Assembly: GCF_035083965.1 (NCBI RefSeq)
Contig: NC_089723.1
Span: 21,568,193 to 21,632,192 of the forward strand
Length of the DNA: 64,000 bases
Origin: Branchiostoma lanceolatum
Lineage: Eukaryota; Chordata; Leptocardii; Amphioxiformes; Branchiostomatidae
Direction of reading: 5' to 3'
The position numbers and the translations under genes are program-made. Of the stretch, positions 33,601-43,800 are shown piece after piece. Position 1 is the stretch's first letter. Each line of letters opens with the position of its first letter. The notes beneath the pieces are model-generated. The model was not told the origin of the DNA. It did not search any database and saw only the letters and a program-made list of their open reading frames with translations.

Positions 33601-36600
33601 TTTGATTAAAGACGTTTTCCTTTGACTCTAGGAGGGCCAAGCTGTATCACAGATTGACTTTGTGCCAACCTTGTCCCTCCTCCTGGGCCTCCCCATCCCC
33701 TTCTCCAACCTGGGCATGGTCATTCCTGAACTCTTCCTCACCTTCTCTACCAAAAACCAAACAAACAACCCACCGGGCTACACAGACTGGGCAAAAAACA
33801 TCACCGGAGTGGAAGCCTTGAGAATAAACGCGTACCAGATCAAAAAATATCTGGACGTGTATGCAAGACTGGGTGAAGATCTACCCAAGGATGTGGTTAG
33901 TAAGTTACAAAAACAGCTTGCAGAAGTTGACAACGCGTATCAGACAGCGATAGATGGGGAAACATCCATAGACGATACTTTTGCAGCTTTGAAGAGAGCA
34001 AAGGAAGGATACATCAAGTACATATCAGAAGTTAAGGAGATGTGTCGTAAGGTCTGGGCCAAATTCGACATGGTTTCGATGGTGTGCGGTATATCAGTTT
34101 TGTGCTTAGCATGTATAGCAAGTGTTTGTATAACTATGCAGTCACACGACAGGAGAGTTGTATATAATCTGGAAAAGCAGCTGTCGGGAATAGCAGTTGG
34201 TGTGGGGCTGGGGTTCATCTTGGGGATTGTCTCTGAGATTTGCACCAACGGAACTCTAACAACATCGTCGCTGGCCCCTTTCATGTTGCCATGCCTGGGT
34301 TCCTTCATAGGGTACACGACCTCAGCATGGTCCAACAAGTCCTCAAAACAAACATACAAAGTCTTAGAGCTGTGGAGAACACTGAAAAAACAGCCTGTTG
34401 ACTGGATGGTGGCTACTATGCTGGTCGGGTGGAACGCCTGTGGCCTGGGAGCCAACAGTTTCCTGATCAACGAGGATGCCATCACAGCGTTTCTCCTGCA
34501 GTCTCTCGTGTGGAGTCTTCTCCTGGCTGCAAACTTCAACAGACAGAGTGCGCCCAGTAAGGAGCAGACACAGAAGAGAGCTCGGGCGGAGAAGAATTTT
34601 GACATCGGGAGATACATCACACGACCGAGTCTCCTGCTGCTCTTCGTCGTGGTGGTGTTCAGCATCTGTGTCAGGTTGTCCATGTTCTTCCGTGCCTGTC
34701 GGGAAGAGCAGTGGTGGTGCGAGACCCCGCATTTCCTGAAGTCGCTGTCCACGGTCGAAGGGGGGCACAAGAACGCCCGCTACTTCTTCGCAGCCGCATG
34801 CATGGCGCTCATTCCTGTGAGCCTGCGCCTGTTCATGAGCAAGAACGGAAACATGGACAGCGTGACGCCGACTGTACTGAATGTGAAATATGCGCTCCCC
34901 GTGGCGGCGGTGTGCACATCCCTGTACTGGGCCATGCAGGCCCTGCCGCAGCGCGTGTTGGACAACCTCCCCGCCTGGGAACAGGTCATCCTCCCCAGAG
35001 TCGTGTACGTCATCATCTTCAGCTCCTTTGTCTCCATCGTCTGGAAACCGCTCTGCCTCCTCCTGCAGATCGACAGGAACTACTACGGGCCGGACAGAAC
35101 CTTCCAGAACGGAGGCAGAGACAGGCAACTGTCCAAGCTCTACAACCAGGTCAAGAGCAGGGGAACCCTCCCACCGAAAAACGGGAGTGGGACATCGGCA
35201 AAGGATGAGTGGGATGCAGACACAAAGCGTATCCCTGCGGTGTACGGACTCGCTACGGTGTACTCTGCAGCGTCCCTTGTGATGACGGTGACATGTAGCC
35301 AGCTGCTGGCCCTGCTGTTAGGGGACGGCCTAGCCCCAGCTGTGCTGCTGTTACTGGTGCAGATGGGCCTGTACCTGGAGTTCCACGCTGCTGTGAAGAG
35401 AACCCAGGCCAGGAAGGAGGGCCTCAGCCAGGAAGGGTCAACAACAGGTAGGATGGTAGAACCTATGTGAAATTGTTTAAAGATATAGGTTTATGTACTG
35501 TAAATGACTTTAAGTTCACAATGATAAGATTTTGTGGTATGAAGGAAATAGAGTGTTAACAGATTTGAGTTTGTGGTGCAGAGGTCACTGAAAACCATGA
35601 ATGTAAAATCACCAGAAAAATTTCAAGAATAACAGTACTTACAATATAACCAATGCTAATAAAAGCTACAGACTACAGTAAAATGACAGCAAGTCAAACC
35701 TTACTGTTGCAATATTAGGCCAACCTACGTATTGACAGGTATCAGAAAAATTTGTTTATGGCTTTTTGAATTGTCTATTTCATGAACAAACAAATACCAA
35801 AATATCAAAACCTCTGACTTCCGAAAATAATTTCATCAGGTTGGTAGAACATAGGATATCTGGAGTTTCTTTTAACACAACCAGAAGCTCTGAAGAAGGT
35901 GTCTGACAGACACCGAAATGTCAGCAGGTGAGATTACCTGGTTGTGTTAAAAGAAACTCCAAATATCAAAACCTCTGGTTCTAATGACTGAAATATAATT
36001 ACGACTGTTACTGTTGCAGTGCTGTCCCAGGTGCCGTGGCCCGTGGTGGTTGGGTGGGGTCTGATGACAAGTCAGTACTTCTTCTACACCGGCCACCAGG
36101 CAGCCATACCGACCATCCGCTTCGAGTCAGCATTCACCGGCTTCTATGGAGACTTTGACAACAACCTTATTCCGGCTATGCTGATTGGGTTGAACACGTT
36201 TGCCTCCCAGGTGTTATTTACAAGTAAGTTAAACATGCTGTGGTCTTGTAGTTATGAATTCTACCTCTGGGTATTCAAACCCAGCTCAGCATGCCTCTAA
36301 ATGCTGATGTTCATGCTACTGGTGTAAGAGTTGCAGTGTATTGAATTTGATGAAGGGAACTTTGGTTCTGTATTTAAGAAGGCCCACACCATAAACAACC
36401 CACCGTCTCACCACATGTTTTGATAGAAGTTTAGAAGTAAAGAAGCCAGGTTGTCATGTACATGTATTCAAATAGTAGATTCTGCTGGACAGACAATTGA
36501 ATAAGTCCTACATGTACATGACTCCTAACTTCTTGATAAGGCCACACCAATTTAATTTTGGCCAGCCTTCTGTTTTCATGATTTTTTTTTTCTAAAATGT

Positions 36601-37114
36601 TTGTTTTCTTTAAATAAAAATCTGTTAACCAAGAAATTAAATTGGTGTTGCCTAACACATGTAGGTATGTAAGACCGGGTAGTTTTTCTTTTCTCTTTTT
36701 TGTTCTCGTTAACTTTTGTTCCATCTGACCTGTCTCAGTGTCGCTCCCCCTGCTGCTGGTGTGGCCATTCTGCCGAGGGAAGTGGATGGACAAGAAGCTG
36801 GCAGCCGGTCACCCTGGCAACCAGGAGGTTCTGGACGAGCTGCAGAAGGGAGAGTTTGTGCTGCACGAGCACCCGGTGGAGTACCGCCTGAACAGCCTCC
36901 GTCTCTACAGCATGTTCCTCATCTTCAACATCATCAAGGTAAGTGCTGCATCCCGACAACTACAGTTCTATGGTATTGTGTTGTGTTGTTCTTTGTACAG
37001 GTAGAGTTATCTATCCATGTTCATAGAATAAGGAACGAGGTTCGTCGTAAGGCCAGCTTTTATTTCGTTTTGAAGTCAGATGACCATGTACATTTCAGTC
37101 AGAAATGTGTGGTT

Positions 37115-37172
<58 letters not shown>

Positions 37173-37632
37173 CCAACCAATCATTTGTGAGCATCAACTG
37201 CTGATGCATGACTAAGTAAAGGTTTCATTGACTATTGCCTGTGGTTTTAGCTTTACTATGTATTCAACTGCCTTAGATGTTTTAAATACTTGTGTGTATT
37301 ACTGTGAATAAAATCCTACGAAGTTGTCTGTAGGGTTACTTGACTAAAGCTGGTTACTGCATAAAATCCACTGACAAATTTGTCATGCAATGAACATGTT
37401 TCAACTGTATTTGTGTCCACCCTGACAGCTGGGAGGCACCATGGTGTCAGCGGGTCACCTGCGCAACCACCTCATGGTGTGGAACATCTTTGCTCCGAGG
37501 TACGTTTTCGAGGGCGTGTCATTCCTGGTGGTCTGCATAGCGATGCTCCTGTCCTACCTACTACTGCTACGAGTGGACCACACCCTGGCCAGCTGGGTGG
37601 GCAAACTGAGGGACTACTGCAAGACACAGTAA
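30658..37632 (+). CDS. PIGO: GPI ethanolamine phosphate transferase 3
   Basis: Eight exons join in phase: 30658-31128, 31524-31628, 32346-32554, 33163-33325, 33632-35447, 36020-36223, 36739-36938 and 37429-37632, for 1123 residues, close to the vertebrate protein (about 1090). An N-terminal membrane anchor (7-27) precedes an alkaline-phosphatase-fold luminal domain with metal and catalytic motifs: IVDALRYDF (D79), TTGSLPTF (about 139-146), [17 protein letters not shown] (about 235-245) and [14 protein letters not shown] (about 277-290). The large fifth exon and later exons encode many membrane spans. Known of the family: it transfers ethanolamine phosphate from phosphatidylethanolamine to the third mannose of the GPI anchor in the ER, together with PIGF; this phosphate is the link to proteins. 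All introns are GT-AG. It converges on FAM81. Confidence 0.96.
31240..31330 (+). pseudogene. LINE ORF2 tail relic in PIGO intron 1
   Basis: Reads [10 protein letters not shown] then [11 protein letters not shown], the same conserved LINE C-terminal motif as at 525-785 and 63555-63765. Confidence 0.55.
35862..35960. mobile_element. 99-bp foldback element (MITE-like) in PIGO intron 5
   Basis: Perfect terminal inverted repeats of about 22 bp (GGAGTTTCTTTTAACACAAC at the left end, its complement at the right). The core contains tctgaagaaggtgtctgaca. About 16 bp (aatatcaaaacctctg) flanks both sides (about 35797 and 35962), possibly an old target duplication. Confidence 0.65.
37110..37176. repeat. 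(ATCA)n microsatellite in PIGO intron 7
   Basis: About 15 tandem tetranucleotides. Confidence 0.9.
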
Positions 37633-39470
37633 CGTCAAAAGTTTACATCCATCCCACACTTTTTTTTGTATAGGCCAATCTCTGCTTGTCTCTATATAGC
37701 CCTTGGTCCACACAGATGGGCTTGCACTACAGTAGGAGGCTAGTCCACTAGTAACACAGTATAGTTCGGAGTAACACTACTAGTAAACTTACAATGCTGT
37801 TTCCAGATACACTATACAAAAGAAGGGAGAAAAAATTCCAACTCAAAATAATACAGTCGAACCTGTCTGAAGTTACTGCTCCATTGACTTGAAAAAATTG
37901 TCACAAAAACAGGTGGCCAGTATATATAGGTAGGATTATTACCAGTAATGGTTGGATTACTATGAAAGTAAGGGGAAAAAATCCACCAAATGGTATTCAC
38001 AATGGCCTGGTGGTCTTCATGCAGAGGTGGTCACAGGGTTTGTAGATAAAACTATAGAGTGCACTTGGAGAGGACAAACATTTGCAATGGCAGCATATTC
38101 ACTTTCATACACATTTCATGTATACAGTTTGACAGGAGCTGCAGTTTTAAAAGAAACAGGTAGGGGTTGTTTTAAATCTAGTCAATTTTCTTCAGGCTAA
38201 CCTAGTCAAGCCTAGCCTGCAGCTGAGTGGCATACTATTTACTGAGTTACTCCCTCACTTGAATTTTAAGCGAGAGTGTAGAATAAAGAAATGCAAAATA
38301 AAAACGTAAAAATGCAAATATTTGACATGCAGTCTCTCATTGGTCAAATCGCTAATTGCTGTGTTATCATTGGTTGAATGGCTAATTAATATGGACTGTG
38401 AGGATTGAAAATACAGTTCAGAAATGATACCTAATGTTTGAGGAAAATTGATGCAATGTTAAATGTTAGATGGATATGACCAAGTAATATGATACTTTTT
38501 GTTTCAAATGAAATATGATGTGTAAATATTGGAAATTATTGGAAATAGGGCCCCCAACACATTAATTTTTTTTTCTGATATCATAGGTCAGGCATTGTAG
38601 TGTGAAGGGTCAGAATTTTGTTTTACACAGGAATTATATCTGCATCGTCCTTGTGTAATACACGTATATGTACATGTTCTGTATATTGCCATGCACATTA
38701 TTACATTAACTGCTGTTTGTACACATGATGTATTAGCGCAAATGTGGTCTTAGATAGGAGGGTATCACATGTGCCATGGCTTTATTTGGGCGAGTGTGAA
38801 TATAAAAATATTTGTTGACCATTGGTAACCAAGAATAAAGAATTGTTTAAGATGTGTTGACTACTTTTGGTACTGATCTGTAGAAAAATCTGACCACTGA
38901 ACAGCATTGAGAGAATCCACAGGGGGTAGCAGAGACTTGAAACATAATTGTGTTAAGCACACAGGTTGAAAATGTTGTTTCTCCTTGTACATGTAAGTTG
39001 TACATAGATAAGTGTAGTATTTTAGCCTGGTAAAAATGTATGGCAAACGCTCTTCCTTTTAGTGCATGTACTTGCATTAGTTGCATTGCACAAACACAAT
39101 TACAAGACGTAACACACAAGAGCAAGCTTGCTATTGTGTTTCACATTTAGAATATAATTTTGCGATTGAACTGAATGTTCTACTACTGTACATATTGGCC
39201 AATACAGGCTTCTCTCACTGTGGTTAACAGTCCATGTCTGAATTCTACAAAATCTAATGCTTCAATGACGAAAGTAAGTGTATATATTGAAAGAATGTTC
39301 GGATGTTGATGTTTTCTTAATGTTTCTGTAGCAGTATTGAAGGAAAATGTGTTGTTTACACATAGATGTATTGAGAGATTTCTACAGAATGAACTATGTG
39401 TACAAAAAGGAAATGTAGTAATGCAGAAATCACATGTGTAATCAGAAATAAAAGCACATGTTTTAAGAAG
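37633..39470 (+). other. PIGO 3' UTR and downstream
   Basis: Possible plus-strand polyadenylation signals AATAAA near 38283, 38834 and at 39447-39452. Nothing coding is supported. Confidence 0.45.
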
Positions 39471-39487
39471 TTATAAAAGTGTTTATT
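39447..39487. terminator. Convergent polyadenylation signals
   Basis: AATAAA on plus at 39447-39452 (PIGO side) and AATAAA on minus at 39487-39482 (FAM81 side), about 30 bp apart, so the longest 3' UTRs may meet or overlap. Confidence 0.4.
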
Positions 39488-40540
39488 TCTTTTATAGGAT
39501 AGAATATTGTTATGTAAAAGAAACTTTCTAAAATGGGTATCTCACAGGACTGTGCCAAATTGCGCCATGTATTCTTATAGTGGGCGCAAACCGGTTGCGG
39601 CATCCAGTGAGATACAAAAATGTACCACTTAAGTCTATGAGAAAGCAGCAAATGCCGGTTCACTGAGATACTAAGCATAAAAAAATAGTGCAATTGCATA
39701 GAATAAGTTTTACATCTTGCCATTACAGTGAACAAAAACATCTACATTAAAAAAGTAGAGTATTATGAATATGAGTACTATTTTAGCCACCAAGCTCAGG
39801 CTGGTCAAAACTTTCAAGAATTATCAAAAATAAAATCAACAGGAAAAGACTGAATATACAAATTTTATCAATTATTACACAATTCTATTTAACAGAAAGA
39901 TATATGTACAACATCTAGTCCTTAACTCTTGATAATATATACTATGTAGTACACTAACAGCATACAGGTTCACAACATTAACATTGAAGGCACATTTTCA
40001 TCAACATGTAAAATAATTTTTTTGTATATTTGTTGAGACAAATTACACAGGTATACATGACATAATATCACAAAAATAGATTCATACATAGTTTCATTGA
40101 CTTAATGAAATATGATGATTCATGCACAATTATGCACCTAACAGTCATACACAAACTGTTTTACATACAAAACTGATACTTTAACCATGACATTGTACTT
40201 TCTTCTTTCTATACAATAGCTGTCTCATAGAAATGCAAATTTGATGCATGGAAGAACATTTATATATCGGTATATCAGGACTGAAGATTAACACATGTAA
40301 TATGTACATGTATGCAATAGTGGTCATTCTTGATATGGAAATATACAGTCAAATATCTCTCTTGCCATACAATCACGTCAGAAATATCACATTTAAAATC
40401 TTACTGTACATCTCTGTACATCCAATAACGTAGGGCTTCTTACATGACAATGCCTTACACGAAAGTTAGAGAAGTCTCATTCCATGTATGAAATGACCAC
40501 TAGAGAAAGGAATATAATATCCTAAGGCAATAGATCAAGG

Positions 40541-40806
40541 GATGTCCCTGTGGCTCAACTGGTAGCAGCCTCACAGTTGAGCTAGTAGAATGTATAGTTG
40601 GTAACTGGGAGACCCCGGTTCAAGTCCCAGGGTCAGCACATTTTGGTTGGGGCTTTCGGAAGGGAAGTAAATTGGGGGTCCCATTTGAGGACTAATGCCT
40701 CAAGCACACTAAAGGGGAAGGGCTAGCAACCCCTCCCTGTAACAATATCAGGCTGTTGAAACAGCAAGAAAACTTAGGCACTACAAGGGTCTGAACAAAC
40801 AAAGGT
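40541..40806 (+). repeat. tRNA-derived SINE, copy 2
   Basis: Box A TGGCTCAACTGG at 40551-40562, box B GGTTCAAGTCC at 40617-40627, and a body related to the copy at 5172-5478 (gctttcggaaggga...). It lies in the FAM81 3' UTR, antisense to that gene. Confidence 0.7.
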
Positions 40807-40841
40807 ACTAGTAATAGATCCTAGGATCCTTTGTCCTTTTG

Positions 40842-43800
40842 TTAGATGAGTACCACCATCTTTCTGACCTGGCCGAGTTCCTTTTGCAACTCCTCCTTCA
40901 ACAGTTCTCTCTTTCCGTCCATCACAGACCTCATGGAGCTCATACTGTGGTGCACGTCCTTAAACCCGTGGTGCAGCTCGGCACGAAGCTTCTCAACCTC
41001 CTCCTTCTGTAACCTCTCAATACGCTCCATGCGCGTCTTGGTGGTCTGGGCAAAGGTGTCGGCCTTGGCGCGCTCGGCTTGGCGTAAGACCTCCTCTTCA
41101 AGCTTCTTTAGCCGCGTGGCCAACTTGTCGATTTTGTCCTCTACTCTCTTTTCAAACTGTGCCTGGAAAAAGATTTATAAAGATTTTTTGGCCTTCAGAT
41201 TTTCAATCACATGGCAGTGGCTGGTTATATTTCATTAACCTTCTCCCTGCTGCCTATCCCTGAAGGCAAAAGAGAATTGGGTGCCAAGCGGCTACGTCAC
41301 TGTGCTAAAGGTTAATAAAAAGAATCTTGTAAATTCCAAACTGTACATCTAACGTCACATCTAACCTTTGCACATCTAACTGCAAGTGATTTGTAAAGCT
41401 ATCTAGTGAGGATGCTCCTACTATACTTTAGTACGTAGCGACGAGTGCTGTGACAAAAAGAAATGGCAAACTCACCTGTCTGAGGTCCCTCGTGTGGTGC
41501 GACAGTTCAATCCGGTTCAGCAGCTGTTGTTCCAGCCGTTCCCTCTCTCCCTCCGCATACCGGTGGTTCGAAGCGATGGAGGCGCGGATGTCCTCGACAA
41601 GTCCGCGGGTTTTGGAGTCCAGCAGGGCGAGCTGGCTGCTGTTCTGTCCCTCCACTTCCTTCAGTTTGGAGCTCTGCTCTGTCGTGGTCTTACCCAGACT
41701 GCTGTTCAACTCACTGGTCTGGGATGACAGAGTCACAAGGTGAATGATTCAAGCATTGCTGCATTTCTATTAAGACCCCCTCTCTAAGCTGCAAGCTGGA
41801 ACTTGCATAAAGGGGGTAGTCCTACGTTCTAACACCCCTATGTTCGGACACCTCTTACATTCTGACATCCCTGCAATGTATATTAGCGTTAGGGTTAGCA
41901 GGTGTCATACATGTATATGGATGTTGAAACATAGGGGTGTAAGTTGAAACCAGTACAAGAACTGACAGTGTCTTTAGGGCTATTTCTAGCTTTAAACTCT
42001 TTTCCGTCCCAATCATTGTTTGGGAGCCCATGTTGTCAATTTTGGTTGGATAGCAAATCAAGTTTCCGTCCGGGGACGGGTCCTGAAAATAGCCTTGTCT
42101 GTCTTTCTACCAACTTGTTCCTTAGCATGGCATTATTAGATGGACGTGGCCTGGAGAGAGTCTCACACACTGAACTCAAACCCAAACATGAAACCCTGCC
42201 TGACACAGAATGGACAGATCAAGAAAGGAATGACAGAGATATCGTCCTTACCGACTGTTCCAGCCTGTCCAGTTTGTTCCTCAGGATGGCACTGCTGTTG
42301 GACTGTTCCCTGTGCACGGCCTGGAGAGACTCCGACACTGTACGCAGGTCTGCTGCAAGTCGGGCAATGGAGGCATCGCATCTACAGTGTTAAGGTGAAA
42401 ATCTGTATCTCTTATATGTATCTGTATGAGTGATACACGTGTCACGGTCATCGAATTGGCCAAAACTATTCAATGAAAGAAACTGTCCAGGGAGGAAGAA
42501 AGAGGGATAAGCAACAGAAAGGATTGGAGGATGATATCAGAGAATGCACAGGTATGACATTAAGTGTAACACTTAAAGAAAAACAGAAAACCCAGAATGG
42601 TGGATAAAACTGGTTGCCAGATCTTCTGTGGTGCCCCAACAGTCAAATATTTAGACTACGGGATAGATGAGAGTGTATCAATCAATTAGCATATACACCA
42701 TTTAGCTTAACACTCTTATTTCACAGGAAGACAGTAAACAGAAGCAAGCTGGCTGTATTACACAGAACAATAGCTGTTCATATCTTTCCTCTTAGCTTTG
42801 TTTCAAGCTATCTAATGAGATGGCCTGTACCATATCTGCCAAAGGCATGTTCCATTCTATGATACTTTCAGGCAAGTCCAAATCTTTGAACATGACTAGG
42901 ACAGAAAGATGATGTCACTGACCTTGCGACCCTACCCCTGAGGTCGCCGACCCCTGCCACATGCTGGAACTCCAGGTTCTTAGCCGTGATGTTGGTTCCT
43001 TGGATCTCCGACTCTTTCGCCTTTATCTGGTCCTCCAACACCTGATGTGCAGACAAGCCTCTAGATTAGACAATAATTATAACACTAAAGATCCCAGTCC
43101 AGGGCTCGAAATAGTGGGTGCATGTGCACCCAGTGCACCCAAAATTGGAGCTGTGCACCTAATTTTTGACTCTGGGTGCACTGGTGCACCTATATATTTT
43201 TGTAGCCTATAGGGTTAAGGTACTATAATTGTACACTAGTATACAGAATAAAGTGTAAGTATAAAAAACAGCATGATAACTTTTTGCTGTACTTTATTTT
43301 ATGTATTATTTGTTAGAAATTTTGAAGTTATAGAATTACAGATTGAAGTTCTTAAGAAAGGCAGCAGCGTTAAACTTTGTAATTATGTTCTGAAGAACAT
43401 TCAACTTTATTTTATCTGGTGCAACCAAAATTCTTTCTGTGCACCCAATTTTTTGAGTTGGGTGCACCAGTGCACCTATTCCCAAAGATGAATTTCGAGC
43501 CCTGCTGAGTCTATTTCTAACAAGATGATGTAAAAAGTCAGTTTGAATACTAGTAGCCTGGTTCTAAATGGAAGAAATGTTGACTATATATGGTGTGCAT
43601 TTGTAACTCAAAGCTGTACAATAAAAAATCTTTATATATTAGTTATTAGCAAAGCTGTTCAATATTATTCATCCCTTGGGCTGTATGTTGATAAACCTAT
43701 TCATACATGTGGTCAATGACAAACTGTACAGTAAGCAGACATGTGTAGTTGTCCTACCTCTATCTCCCTGCTGAGTCTCTTGACCACTACAGTAATACAT

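Noticed and set aside
33940-35128. Long minus-strand frames (276 and 254 codons) opposite PIGO exon 5
   Set aside because: Antisense shadows of a GC-rich coding exon; no domain or start context.
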